Source of the DNA: Ferrovibrio sp046297595
Lineage (GTDB): Bacteria; Pseudomonadota; Alphaproteobacteria; Ferrovibrionales; Ferrovibrionaceae
Direction: 5' to 3'
Assembly (NCBI RefSeq): GCF_046297595.1
Contig: NZ_JBKBHT010000001.1
Span: 806,001 to 870,000, forward strand
Length of the DNA: 64,000 nt
Every line of letters starts with the position of its first letter. The stretch's first letter is position 1. Made by a program: the position numbers and the translations under genes. Under the pieces are notes generated by a model. It saw nothing but the letters and a program-made list of their open reading frames with translations, made no database searches and was not told where the DNA came from. Shown piece after piece: positions 32,647-40,850 of this stretch.

Positions 32647-33735
32647 ATGGCCGCCACCGTCATCATTGCCGCCGACAAGCTGCGCGCCGCCGTGCGCCAT
32701 ATCTGCCTGGCCGGCGGCAGCAACGAACGCGAGGCGGCCCTGGTGGCCGAGAACCTGGTGCTGGCCAACCTGAGCGGCCATGACAGCCACGGCGTCGGCA
32801 TGCTGCCGCAATATATCCTCGCCGTGGTGGAAAAGCGGTTGAAGGTGAATGCCTCGGTGCGCGTGCTGTCGGATGCCGGCGCGATCCTCAACCTCGACGG
32901 CAACATGGGCTACGGCCAGGTGATCGGTCATGAGGCGATGGAGCTGGGCATCCTTCGCGCGAAAGACCTCGGCGCCTGTATCGTGAGTTTGCGCAACAGC
33001 CACCATATCGGTCGCATCGGCCATTGGGGCGAACAATGCGCCGCCGCCGGCCTGGTCTCGACGCATTACGTGAATGTGGTCGGCCGGCCGCCGCTGGTGG
33101 CGCCCTATGGCGGCGCCGATGCACGGTTCGCCACCAATCCCTATTGCTGCGCGATCCCGGCCGCCGAGCCGGGCGGCGAGCCCATCGTGCTGGACATGGC
33201 GACCTCGAAGATCGCCATGGGCAAGGTGCGCGTGGCGATGAACAAGGGCGAGCAGGTGGCGCCCGGCACGCTGATCGACGCGAAAGGCGCAGCCACCACC
33301 GACCCGAAGACGATGTTCAACCCGCCCATCGGCGCCATCCTCGCTTTCGGCGAACACAAGGGCTATGGCCTGGCGGTGATCGCCGAATTGCTGGCCGGCG
33401 CGATGACCGGCGGCGTGACCATGCATGAGGGCAGCTGGGCCAGCGGCACCATCACCAACAACATGTTCTCGGTGATCATCGACCCGGCGAAGCTGGGCGG
33501 CGCCGAGACCTGGCGCCGCGAGGTGGCGGCCTTCACCGATTTTGTGAAGGCGTCTCCCAAGGCGCCCGGCAGTGACGGCGTGCTGGTGGCCGGCGAGCCC
33601 GAGCGCCGCATGCGGGCGAAGCGCGCGGCCGAGGGCATTCCGGTGGATGCCACCACCTGGGGCGAGATCGTGGCGGCGGGCGAATCCGTCAATGTGAGCG
33701 CCGCCGAAACCAACAGCGTCGCCGGAGCCGCCTGA
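32647..33735 (+). CDS. Ldh-family (malate/L-lactate dehydrogenase type 2) oxidoreductase
   Basis: NAD(P)-dependent 2-hydroxyacid oxidoreductase of 362 residues in the YlbC/ComC/AllD family, unrelated in fold to classical lactate dehydrogenase. Conserved marks are NLSGHDSHGVGM near residue 42, the catalytic-histidine segment NSHHIGRIGHWGE near 118 and the LDMATSKIAMGKV segment. It begins a three-gene unit with a hydratase and an acetyltransferase. Members act on malate, lactate, ureidoglycolate, sulfolactate or deltapiperideine-carboxylate, so substrate is open. Confidence 0.88.
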   Translation: MAATVIIAADKLRAAVRHICLAGGSNEREAALVAENLVLANLSGHDSHGVGMLPQYILAVVEKRLKVNASVRVLSDAGAILNLDGNMGYGQVIGHEAMELGILRAKDLGACIVSLRNSHHIGRIGHWGEQCAAAGLVSTHYVNVVGRPPLVAPYGGADARFATNPYCCAIPAAEPGGEPIVLDMATSKIAMGKVRVAMNKGEQVAPGTLIDAKGAATTDPKTMFNPPIGAILAFGEHKGYGLAVIAELLAGAMTGGVTMHEGSWASGTITNNMFSVIIDPAKLGGAETWRREVAAFTDFVKASPKAPGSDGVLVAGEPERRMRAKRAAEGIPVDATTWGEIVAAGESVNVSAAETNSVAGAA

Positions 33736-33736
33736 G

Positions 33737-34528
33737 ATGAACAGCAGCCTGCCCGAGATCGAAGCCGCCGCCATCCGCCTGCGCGTGGCCGAGGAAACCG
33801 GCAAAGCCTGCGCCCCCGTGCGCGAGATGTTCGCCAATCCCGACCTCGCCACCGCCTATGCCATACAGGCGGTCAACCGCGAACACTGGCTGAAAAACGG
33901 CCGACGCATCGTCGGCCGCAAGGTGGCCCTGAGCGCCCGCGCCGCGCAGAAGGCCATGGGCCTGAGCGAACCCGCCTGGGGCACGCTCTATGCCGACATG
34001 CTGCTGGGCGACGGCGACGAGATTCCGGCCGGCAGGATCATGCAGCCGCGGCTGGAAGGCGAAGTGGCGATCGTGCTGGAGCGCGACCTGACCATGGAGA
34101 AGCCGACGCTGGTGGATGTGCTGCGCGCGGTGGGCTATGCCGTGCCGGCCATCGAGGTGGTGGGCTGCCGCATCGCCAACCTGGATACCAAACCCTTCGA
34201 CCTGCTGGCCGACAATGCCGGCGGCGGCGCCTTCGTGCTGGGCAGCCCGGCGCGCAAACTCGATGGCCTCGACCTGCGCCGCTTGGGCATGAGCATGAGC
34301 GTGAACGGCACGCAGGTGGCGGCCGGCAAGGGCGACATGGTCTATGGCAACCCGCTGCATGCGCTGGCCTGGCTGGCGGGCCGGCTGAGCATGGAAGAAA
34401 TGCCGCTGGAAGCCGGCGACGTGATCATGACCGGCACCTTCTTCGCCATGCTGCCGGCCAAACCCGGCGACCATGTCGAGATCGTGGCGGAAGGGCTCGG
34501 CCGCTGCGAGGTGAGCTTCGGGGCATGA
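33737..34528 (+). CDS. 2-keto-4-pentenoate hydratase-family protein (MhpD type)
   Basis: Protein of 263 residues of the hydratase/decarboxylase branch of the FAH superfamily (MhpD, HpaH, oxaloacrotonate decarboxylase). Family features are VGRKVALSARAAQKAMGL near residue 55, PRLEGEVAIVLERDL near 100 and GNPLHALAWLA toward the end. It starts one base after the Ldh stop and its own stop overlaps the GNAT gene, so the three are coupled. It would add water to a 2-hydroxy-dienoate in meta-cleavage pathways, but no such pathway is present here. Confidence 0.85.
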   Translation: MNSSLPEIEAAAIRLRVAEETGKACAPVREMFANPDLATAYAIQAVNREHWLKNGRRIVGRKVALSARAAQKAMGLSEPAWGTLYADMLLGDGDEIPAGRIMQPRLEGEVAIVLERDLTMEKPTLVDVLRAVGYAVPAIEVVGCRIANLDTKPFDLLADNAGGGAFVLGSPARKLDGLDLRRLGMSMSVNGTQVAAGKGDMVYGNPLHALAWLAGRLSMEEMPLEAGDVIMTGTFFAMLPAKPGDHVEIVAEGLGRCEVSFGA

Positions 34529-35007
34529 CGCTGGTCGTCCGCTTTGCCACGCCGGCCGACCGCCCGGCCCTGCTGGAGCAGAGCTGGCAGCTCAATCTCT
34601 ACGAAGACCCGATCTCGCAGGACCGCCGCACCGACAGACCCGGCGCCGAAGATACGCTGGCCACGCAGCTTGGAAAAGTCGAGCGCAGCGGCGGCGTGGC
34701 GCTGGTGGCCGAACGCGACGGCGCGGTGGTGGGACACCTGTTCCTGAGTTTCGAGAGCCACCCGCCCTATGTGCGCGCCGAGAAGCGCGACTATGCCTAT
34801 GTGGTGGAATTCTTCGTGCGCGCGGAAGCCCGCGGCAGCGGCATCGGGCGCGCCCTGCTGAATGAGGCCGAGCGGATCGCCGCCACGCGCGGCCTGCGCC
34901 AGATCATGATCGGCGTGCTGGCCGGCAACGGCCTGGCCGAACGCGCCTATCTGGGCTACGGCTTCCGCCCCTATGCCACCGAACTGGTGAAAACCATCGG
35001 CAAGTGA
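34525..35007 (+). CDS. GNAT-family N-acetyltransferase
   Basis: Protein of 160 residues with a single GNAT domain. The acetyl-CoA-binding motif A is VRAEARGSGIGRALL near residue 95, and the C-terminal YLGYGFRPYATEL strand is typical. It overlaps the hydratase stop by four bases (ATGA at 34525). The GC hairpin just downstream likely ends the unit. The acceptor is unknown. Confidence 0.87.
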   Translation: MTLVVRFATPADRPALLEQSWQLNLYEDPISQDRRTDRPGAEDTLATQLGKVERSGGVALVAERDGAVVGHLFLSFESHPPYVRAEKRDYAYVVEFFVRAEARGSGIGRALLNEAERIAATRGLRQIMIGVLAGNGLAERAYLGYGFRPYATELVKTIGK

Positions 35008-35010
35008 GGC

Positions 35011-35024
35011 CCCGCCTGCGCGGG
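35011..35024 (+). terminator. Short GC hairpin, repeat-like
   Basis: CCCGC and GCGGG form a five-base-pair stem around CTGC, followed by AATGACGAAAAGGAAG. The sequence resembles the common alphaproteobacterial dispersed palindrome ending in GGGAATGACG. It lies between the convergent GNAT and [2Fe-2S] genes and may act as a terminator, though it lacks a T-run. Confidence 0.5.
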
Positions 35025-35041
35025 AATGACGAAAAGGAAGG

Positions 35042-35497
35042 TTAGCCCTTCGCCAGTTCGGCCGCGCGATGGATGGCGGCGCGGATGGCGGGATAGGTGC
35101 CGCAGCGGCAGATATTGGTCATCGCCGCGTCGATATCGGCATCGGTCGGTTCCGGCGTCTCGGCCAATAACGCCACGGCCGCCAGGATCTGGCCCGACTG
35201 GCAATAGCCGCATTGCGGCACATCGAGTTCGGCCCAGGCGCGCTGCACGGCATGCGAGGTATCGGGCGACAGGCCTTCGATGGTGACGATCCTACCCTCG
35301 CCCACGGCCGAGAGCGGATGGGAGCACGAGCGCACCGGCTGGCCGTCGATCAGCACGGTGCAGGCGCCGCAGGCGGCAATGCCGCAGCCGTATTTGGTGC
35401 CGGTGAGGTTCAGCACGTCGCGCAGAACCCAGAGCAGCGGCATGTCGTCTTCCGCCTGCACATCCAGACTAAGACCATTGACCGAAAGCGTCGGCAT
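35042..35497 (-). CDS. [2Fe-2S] small subunit of a molybdenum hydroxylase (IorA/CoxS type)
   Basis: Protein of 151 residues with two iron-sulfur centres. The N-terminal plant-type ferredoxin site is GCGIAACGACTV plus a later cysteine (VRSC), and the C-terminal site is CGYCQSG with a final CRCG. This is the electron-transfer subunit of xanthine-oxidase-family enzymes. The molybdopterin and FAD subunits are not adjacent: the gene stands alone between convergent and divergent neighbours. The only large subunit in the window is 24 kb away at 59911-62244. Confidence 0.92.
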   Translation of the reverse strand: MPTLSVNGLSLDVQAEDDMPLLWVLRDVLNLTGTKYGCGIAACGACTVLIDGQPVRSCSHPLSAVGEGRIVTIEGLSPDTSHAVQRAWAELDVPQCGYCQSGQILAAVALLAETPEPTDADIDAAMTNICRCGTYPAIRAAIHRAAELAKG

Positions 35498-35598
35498 GGG
35501 GCGCGGCCTCCTGCGATAGTCTCCTTATCCTAACACGGACTGGACGGAGCGGAATGCCTGCCGCACAATCGCGGCCGGGATAAAACCGGGAGGATTGC

Positions 35599-36624
35599 AT
35601 GCGCGTCATCGAACTGCGCGGCTTCAGCGTCGACCAGCTTGCCCTAGCGGAACGCCCGTGGCCCGAGCCGGGTACCGACCTGCAGCCCGGCGACGTGCTG
35701 GTGGCCGTGAAGGCCTGTTCGCTGAATTTCCGCGACTGGCTGATGGCACAGGGCACCTACAATCCGCGCCAGAAACTGCCGCTGATCCCGGTTTCCGACG
35801 GCGCCGGCGAGGTGGTGGCCGTCGGCCCCGGCGTGACAAACTTCAGACCCGGCGACCGCGTGCTGGGGCATTTCTTTCCCGCCTGGCTGGCCGGCGAACC
35901 CAGCGTGGAGAAATTCGGCATCTCGATGGGCGGGCCGTTTGACGGCTGGCTGTGCGAGCAGCGCATCTTCCCCGCCAGCGCGCTGGCGAAAATCCCCGAT
36001 CATTTGAGTTATGCCGAGGCGGCCGCCCTGCCCTGCGCGGCGCTCACGGCCTGGAGCGCCATTGTCACGCTCGGCCGTGTGCAGCCGGGCGAACGCGTGC
36101 TGATCCAGGGCACCGGCGGCGTGGCGCTGTTTGCCCTGCAATTCGCCAAGCTGGCCGGCGCGGAGGTGATCGTCACGTCGTCCAGCGACGCCAAGCTGGA
36201 AATGGCGAAAAAACTCGGCGCCGATCACGGCATCAACTACAAGGCCAATCCCGACTGGGGCAAGGCGGCGCGCGCCATGACCAATGGTGTCGGCCTGGAC
36301 CATATCGTGGAACTGGGCGGCGCCGGCACACTGATGCAATCCATCCGCGCCATCCGGCCGGGCGGTGTGATCAGCATGATCGGCGTGCTCTCGGGCCCCA
36401 GCAACGATCTGCATATCCCGCTGGTGGTGATGCAGCAGATCAGATTGCAGGGCGTGACCGTGGGCAGCAAGGAGGGCCTGGACGCCATGCTGCGCGCCAT
36501 GGCCGTGGCCAAGACCAAGCCGGTGATCGACAGCCATTTCGAATTTTCGGAAACCGGCGTGCGCGACGCCTATCGCCATATGGGCAAGGGCGCGGCGTTC
36601 GGGAAGATTGTGGTGGGGATATAA
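35599..36624 (+). CDS. NAD(P)-dependent MDR reductase (quinone-oxidoreductase-like)
   Basis: Medium-chain dehydrogenase/reductase of 341 residues. The substrate domain has SLNFRDWLMAQG in place of the catalytic zinc cysteine region, and the four structural-zinc cysteines are absent, so it is probably a zinc-free reductase despite frequent alcohol-dehydrogenase annotation. The cofactor motif is IQGTGGVALFALQ near residue 170. GGGAGG precedes the ATG. It is 22 bases before the AT-rich gene at 36647, but base composition changes abruptly between them. Confidence 0.88.
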   Translation: MRVIELRGFSVDQLALAERPWPEPGTDLQPGDVLVAVKACSLNFRDWLMAQGTYNPRQKLPLIPVSDGAGEVVAVGPGVTNFRPGDRVLGHFFPAWLAGEPSVEKFGISMGGPFDGWLCEQRIFPASALAKIPDHLSYAEAAALPCAALTAWSAIVTLGRVQPGERVLIQGTGGVALFALQFAKLAGAEVIVTSSSDAKLEMAKKLGADHGINYKANPDWGKAARAMTNGVGLDHIVELGGAGTLMQSIRAIRPGGVISMIGVLSGPSNDLHIPLVVMQQIRLQGVTVGSKEGLDAMLRAMAVAKTKPVIDSHFEFSETGVRDAYRHMGKGAAFGKIVVGI

Positions 36625-36646
36625 ACATATGCGTTAGGGAAAAGTC

Positions 36647-37309
36647 ATGAAACACGAGAAAGACGATCAAAATTCTATTGAAATATCCATGTTTGATTCG
36701 GTCGTAAAATCCAGCGGCTTTGACGCAGCGAAAGATTATATGGAAATTGGCATTGATGCATTTATGAATGACGGTTTTCTAAAGGAAATTCCAATCGTAG
36801 GTACGATAGCCTCGATGTATAAATCTTCGATCGCAATAAGAGATTTTCTGTTCCTCAAAAAAGTCATCCTGTTTCTAAAAAATATTTCCGACACACCAGA
36901 AGAATCTCGGAAAAAATTCTGCGACGAGATAGAAAAATCCGAAGGCACAAAATCCAAGGCGGGTGCAAATCTGTGTTTGCTACTAGACCGTTTAGATGAC
37001 CTGGAGAAGCCAAAGATTATTGGGAAAATATATAAAGCAAAGCTGGAAGACAGAATTTCATATTTAGAACTACGGCGATTCTGCATGATTGTAGAAAGAT
37101 CATTTCTACCCGATTTAATTAGCCTATCTAAAATGAACCCTGATGAAGCGCTAGATCCATTAGCCGCCCCGTATTGGCATGCATTAGGAATAGCTACAAT
37201 CACAGGCGAAGATTACGGGACATTTGGTGGTATCGGAGCAGAAACTTGGTACGTCATAAATCCATTGGGACGAAAATTTATAGCAGTTGCATTTGATGCT
37301 AAGCATTGA
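36647..37309 (+). CDS. AT-rich orphan protein of unknown function
   Basis: Protein of 220 residues, very AT-rich and rich in lysine, isoleucine and aspartate, unlike every neighbour. A hydrophobic IPIVGTIASMY segment near residue 48 is followed by helical, charged sequence with a KVILFLKN segment, a DRLDDLEK segment near 120 and a GRKFI end. The C-terminal third (ALGIATITGEDYG onward) looks like a separate small domain. The pattern of a short hydrophobic patch followed by a helical body recalls membrane-acting accessory proteins, but I recognise no named family. No mobility genes flank it. Function unknown. Confidence 0.75.
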   Translation: MKHEKDDQNSIEISMFDSVVKSSGFDAAKDYMEIGIDAFMNDGFLKEIPIVGTIASMYKSSIAIRDFLFLKKVILFLKNISDTPEESRKKFCDEIEKSEGTKSKAGANLCLLLDRLDDLEKPKIIGKIYKAKLEDRISYLELRRFCMIVERSFLPDLISLSKMNPDEALDPLAAPYWHALGIATITGEDYGTFGGIGAETWYVINPLGRKFIAVAFDAKH

Positions 37310-37359
37310 AACTCAGAAGCTAATCGATCTTATAAATAATTAAATCGTAACAGCCCTTT

Positions 37360-38250
37360 TCACACCCCCGCCAGCGACAGGCGCGTGGCGATGAAATCGA
37401 TCAGGCGGCGCAGGCGCAAAGGCATCGTGCCGGGCAGCCAGACCAGATGCACGGGCGTCAGCGTCGGTTCAAAGCCCGGCAGCAGTAGTTCCACCTGGCT
37501 GGCATCGAGCAACGGCCGGATCTGATAAAGCGGCGCGAGGCCGATGCCCAGTCCCTCCACCACGGCGGCGATGCGCGCCGGCGCGGAATCCGAGCGGAAG
37601 CGGCCCTTCACCGGAATCTCGGTCTCGTTCGCGCCCTCGCCGAAACGCCAGGTATCGGTGCTGTGATGCGTCAATCGCGCCACGCAGTCGTGCTGCTTCA
37701 GATCGGCCGGGACAGAAGGCCGGCCGCGCGCGGCGAGATACCGCGGCGATGCGAACACCACGCGGCGGATCAGGCCCAGACGTTTCGCCTTCAGCGTTGA
37801 ATCGGAGAGCTGCCCGAACTGCACCGAGAGATCAAAATTCTCGGCCAGCAGATCGACGTAGCGATCATCCAGCGACAGATCGATCTCGACGCCCGGATGA
37901 CGCTCCATGAAGGCGGCCATGATCGGCAGCAGATAGGCCACACCGAAACGCGAGGAGGCCGCCACGCGGATGCGGCCCGAGACCTGTGCCCCTTCCTCGG
38001 CCACGGCTTCGCGGGCGGAATCCAGATCGGCGAGGATGCCTTTCAGGCGGCGATGGAAATCCTCGCCCGCCTGGGTGGGGCGGCAGCGCCGGGTGGTGCG
38101 CGCCACCAGCTCGACGCCGAGCTGTTCCTCCAGCATCTGCAGCGAACGGCTGACCGCCTGCAGCGAGCGGCCGAGCTGGGCGGCGGCGGCAGTGAGGCTG
38201 CCACGTTCGACAATGGCCACAAAGGCCCGGTAATCCTCGATCTCGGACAT
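37360..38250 (-). CDS. LysR-family transcription regulator (CrgA-like)
   Basis: Regulator of 296 residues. The N-terminal winged helix covers residues 1-60 (FVAIVERGSLTAAAAQLGRSLQAVSRSLQMLEEQLG) in two parts, then a linker helix and a periplasmic-binding-like effector domain from about 90 (RIRVAASSRFG). A perfect inverted repeat lies 15 bases before its start, which suggests autoregulation. The divergent side holds small genes at 38361 and 38643, which are possible targets. The effector is unknown. Confidence 0.92.
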   Translation of the reverse strand: MSEIEDYRAFVAIVERGSLTAAAAQLGRSLQAVSRSLQMLEEQLGVELVARTTRRCRPTQAGEDFHRRLKGILADLDSAREAVAEEGAQVSGRIRVAASSRFGVAYLLPIMAAFMERHPGVEIDLSLDDRYVDLLAENFDLSVQFGQLSDSTLKAKRLGLIRRVVFASPRYLAARGRPSVPADLKQHDCVARLTHHSTDTWRFGEGANETEIPVKGRFRSDSAPARIAAVVEGLGIGLAPLYQIRPLLDASQVELLLPGFEPTLTPVHLVWLPGTMPLRLRRLIDFIATRLSLAGV

Positions 38251-38264
38251 GGCTTCCTGGCATC

Positions 38265-38287
38265 ATTATCCCATTTATTGGGATAAT
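38265..38287. promoter_or_regulatory. Perfect inverted repeat, likely LysR operator
   Basis: Two nine-base arms, ATTATCCCA and TGGGATAAT, around TTTAT. It begins 15 bases upstream of the LysR start in an AT-rich patch between divergent genes. The symmetry and position fit an autoregulatory site of the protein encoded at 37360. Confidence 0.72.
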
Positions 38288-38360
38288 ATATCAAAATTGC
38301 GGCCTATTTTCACGGAAATCGACGAGGTGCAGTCTGCAGGCAGCTTTTCCGGATCATTCC

Positions 38361-38594
38361 ATGGACCTGACGCGCCCCCTTTCCTTTCTGGCCCGCCTGT
38401 TTCCGGTTCGCCTGTTTCCGGCCCGCCTGCCCGTCCCGGCCGCGCCGCGCCGGCCGGACTCCGCACCGGGTTTCGATGCCAGCGAGACCGCCGCACCGGC
38501 AGGCCTGCATGCCGATCTTGGCCTGCCGCCGGTCGAGGATGTGCCGCCCGATGCGCAGAGCCTGCGGCACGCGATGACCATGTGGATCGGTTAG
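38361..38594 (+). CDS. Small proline/arginine-rich hypothetical protein
   Basis: Possible protein of 77 residues downstream of the LysR operator. The first 30 residues contain a five-residue repeat (RLFPV, RLFPA, RLPVP), reflecting a 15-base DNA repeat at 38394-38421. The rest is acidic and proline-rich and ends in MTMWIG. No strong ribosome binding site is seen. It could be a genuine small protein or noncoding leader sequence; no family is recognised. Confidence 0.35.
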   Translation: MDLTRPLSFLARLFPVRLFPARLPVPAAPRRPDSAPGFDASETAAPAGLHADLGLPPVEDVPPDAQSLRHAMTMWIG

Positions 38595-38642
38595 GCGCCG
38601 GAAGTTGATGACGATTACACTGCGCCGGGCTACACAGGGCGC

Positions 38643-39131
38643 ATGATCCTTGACCTGCCAAGCTTCACCGCCTTCCACACCGCGCTGAGCCTGATCGCCA
38701 TCGTGGCCGGCATCGTCGTGGTGGCCGGCCTGTTCGGGCACGAGCACCAGCCGGCCTGGACCGCGCTGTTCCTGGCCAGCGCGCTGCTCACCGATCTGAC
38801 CGGGTTCGGCTTTCCCGTCGCGCAGGTGATGCCCTCGCATGTGGTGGGCGTGCTGTCGCTGATCGCCGTGGTGGCGGCGGGCGCGGCGCGTTACCGCTTT
38901 CGCCTTGTCGGCATCTGGCGGCGCGTCTATGCGCTCAATGCCATGGCGACACTGTATTTCCTGGTCTTCGTGCTGATCGCGCAGGCCTTCCTGAAGGTGG
39001 GCCTGCTGAACGAACTGGCGCCCACTCTATCGGAAACGCCCTTCGCCATCGCGCAGGGTGTCGCGCTGGCTTTCTTCCTGGTGGTGGGAAGAGCAGCGGC
39101 GCGGCGCCAACCGCTGCCGCACAGCGCCTGA
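38643..39131 (+). CDS. Four-helix membrane protein of unknown function
   Basis: Protein of 162 residues with four clear hydrophobic helices (about 8-28, 38-58, 62-85 and 95-118), a weaker one near 135-150, and an acidic-to-basic C-terminal end. A conserved-looking ALLTDLTGFGFP segment lies between helices two and three. It starts after a short gap and ends three bases before the DUF3291 gene, so both may be cotranscribed. I recognise no named family. Confidence 0.72.
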   Translation: MILDLPSFTAFHTALSLIAIVAGIVVVAGLFGHEHQPAWTALFLASALLTDLTGFGFPVAQVMPSHVVGVLSLIAVVAAGAARYRFRLVGIWRRVYALNAMATLYFLVFVLIAQAFLKVGLLNELAPTLSETPFAIAQGVALAFFLVVGRAAARRQPLPHSA

Positions 39132-39134
39132 CGC

Positions 39135-39698
39135 TTGCACGTTGCCCTGTATACCTTCGGCATTTTCCGGCGGCCTTCGGCCGATCCGGTGAATGACGGC
39201 TTTCACGCCCGCAACGCCATCAACCTGGCCGCCGTGGAGATCAGCGCGGGTTTCATCGCGCGCTCGGGCTATGACGGCGATCCGGGCCCGGCGAGCTGGG
39301 GCGTTGCCGTTTATCCGCGGTTCTATACCGGCACGGATGCGCATTCGCCCTCGACGCTGTCGCTCTGGGCCGATCTGGAATCGCCGCTGGCCTACACCTA
39401 TGCGGGCATCCACGCCGAGGCGCTGTCGCATGGCCGCGACTGGTTCCTGAAGCCGAAGCTGCCGCCCGAAAAACCGGTCTGGCCGCCCTATGTGCTGTGG
39501 TGGGTGGCGGCTGACCATGTGCCCGACTGGCGCGAGGCCGTGACACGGCATGAATACCTGCACGACCATGGTCCATCTCCGCATGCCTTCGACTGGAAGA
39601 CGCCCTTCGACGCAGCGGGCAATCCCGCGCCGATCGACCGCGATACCGTGCGGCGCCTGACCGCCATCAACCTGGACCGGCAAAAGGCGCTGGCCTGA
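39135..39698 (+). CDS. DUF3291-family protein
   Basis: Protein of 187 residues matching the DUF3291 family, a monooxygenase-like fold of unknown role. The start LHVALYTFGIFRRP fits the usual beginning of the family, so TTG at 39135 is taken as start; no better ATG lies nearby. Later marks are SLWADLESPLAYTY, HAEALSHG and a WWVAADHVPDWREA segment. It is coupled to the membrane-protein gene upstream by a three-base gap. Confidence 0.78.
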   Translation: MHVALYTFGIFRRPSADPVNDGFHARNAINLAAVEISAGFIARSGYDGDPGPASWGVAVYPRFYTGTDAHSPSTLSLWADLESPLAYTYAGIHAEALSHGRDWFLKPKLPPEKPVWPPYVLWWVAADHVPDWREAVTRHEYLHDHGPSPHAFDWKTPFDAAGNPAPIDRDTVRRLTAINLDRQKALA

Positions 39699-39716
39699 CC
39701 GGACTAAGCCCGGCCG

Positions 39717-40139
39717 CTATGCTTTTACGGCCGGCACGGGCGGCCCCAGCACGCGGTCGATCAGGGCCGTATCGGCATATTCGGTGAGTTCGACGATCAG
39801 GCCGTCGCGCATGCGGCAGACCAGGCAATAGCGGTTGCGATAGGGCCGGCCGTCCCTGGTGACGGCATCGCCCTGCGCTTCCACCGCCACCATGTCGCCC
39901 TCGGCGATGAAACGTTCGGCGCGCACGCGGTTGGGCTGGCTGAACTGCGCGCGCAGCGGCCCGAGCAGGTCGCGCAGGATCGCCGCCTTGCCCTCGAAAC
40001 GTTTCGACCAAGCCGTGTCGCCCAGCGTGATCCAGACGGCATCCTCGGCCAGGATATCGACGAAGGCACGGCCTTCGCCGGCAGCGATGCGGGCGAAGGC
40101 GTCGCGCAGGATGCGGGTGTTGCCGGATGCGGCGCTCAT
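39717..40139 (-). CDS. SnoaL/NTF2-like protein (ketosteroid-isomerase fold)
   Basis: Protein of 140 residues with the NTF2-like alpha+beta fold: an N-terminal helix (LRDAFARIAAGEGRAF), the EDAVWITLGD strand, and C-terminal strands ending RMRDGLIVELTEYADTALIDRV. Family members include isomerases, cyclases and lyases, or simple binding proteins. Its start overlaps the stop of the AhpD-like gene by four bases (ATGA at 40136-40139), so the two are one operon opposite the LysR gene. Confidence 0.85.
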   Translation of the reverse strand: MSAASGNTRILRDAFARIAAGEGRAFVDILAEDAVWITLGDTAWSKRFEGKAAILRDLLGPLRAQFSQPNRVRAERFIAEGDMVAVEAQGDAVTRDGRPYRNRYCLVCRMRDGLIVELTEYADTALIDRVLGPPVPAVKA

Positions 40140-40762
40140 GCTGCGGCTCCCGTGGCGTTTTTGGCCATGGGAAAAGGCCGGCAGATACCGGGCTCGGGCG
40201 GCAGGCGCAGGCCGTTGGCCAGATAGGCCACCGTGCGGTAATAGCCGGCCAGCATCAGGGCCTCGAGGATCGCCTCTTCGGCAAAGGCCGCCTGCAATTC
40301 GCGCCACAATCCGTCGGCGGTGTCGCAGTCTGCATGCAGTTCGTCGGCCAGGCGGATCAGCAATCGCTCATCCTCGGCCTGCCAGCAGGAATCCTCGGCA
40401 TTGCCATAGACGGTGGAGAAGAGCTGGTCGTCGCTCAGCCCCGCCTGGCGGCTGAAGAAATGCGCCCGCATGCCCCATTCGTAGCGGCAGCGGCAATTGG
40501 CGGTGACCCGATGCAGCAGCACCTCGCGCTGGCGCAGGCTGAGTTTTGCCTGTTCCCGATAGGCCGGTGCGCCGCGCAGGAAGCGCAGCAGCAGGTCGGG
40601 ATCACGCGCCAGCACCGTGAAGAGGCGGAATGGCGGCGTCCAGTCCGCCGGCAGGCGCGCCAGTGCCGCCTGCACCTCGGCCGCATAGGGCGGCTGCACC
40701 GGCGGGATACGCGACGGATCGGGCGCGGATTCATGCGATGTTTCATTCGATGCATTGACCAT
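40136..40762 (-). CDS. Carboxymuconolactone decarboxylase/AhpD-family protein
   Basis: Protein of 208 residues with the CMD/AhpD helical fold. The segment VTANCRCRYEWGMRAHFFSRQ contains two cysteines and a histidine like the redox/proton-relay site of AhpD, though with C-x-C rather than C-x-x-C spacing. The ATG at 40762 is preferred because AGGAGG lies about nine bases before it. It heads a two-gene unit with the SnoaL-like gene, divergent from the LysR gene at 40845 that likely controls it. Confidence 0.82.
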   Translation of the reverse strand: MVNASNETSHESAPDPSRIPPVQPPYAAEVQAALARLPADWTPPFRLFTVLARDPDLLLRFLRGAPAYREQAKLSLRQREVLLHRVTANCRCRYEWGMRAHFFSRQAGLSDDQLFSTVYGNAEDSCWQAEDERLLIRLADELHADCDTADGLWRELQAAFAEEAILEALMLAGYYRTVAYLANGLRLPPEPGICRPFPMAKNATGAAA

Positions 40763-40835
40763 GGGGCATGTCCTCCTGCGCCGCATCGTGCCGCCGGCCG
40801 CTTCATTCTTCCAATCGATGCTTTGCATGATGTAT

Positions 40836-40850
40836 ATTCATGGAATGAAT
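40836..40850. promoter_or_regulatory. Inverted repeat ATTCAT-GGA-ATGAAT over a LysR start codon
   Basis: Six-base perfect arms around three bases, with the right arm starting at the LysR ATG. It lies in the 82-base divergent region and could be a binding site of the regulator, although short repeats of this kind also occur by chance. Confidence 0.45.

Noticed and set aside
32563..33852. N-terminal extension of the small lipoprotein to 563 residues
   Set aside because: The extension lies antisense to the Ldh-family gene; the true protein begins at the lipoprotein signal at 32562.
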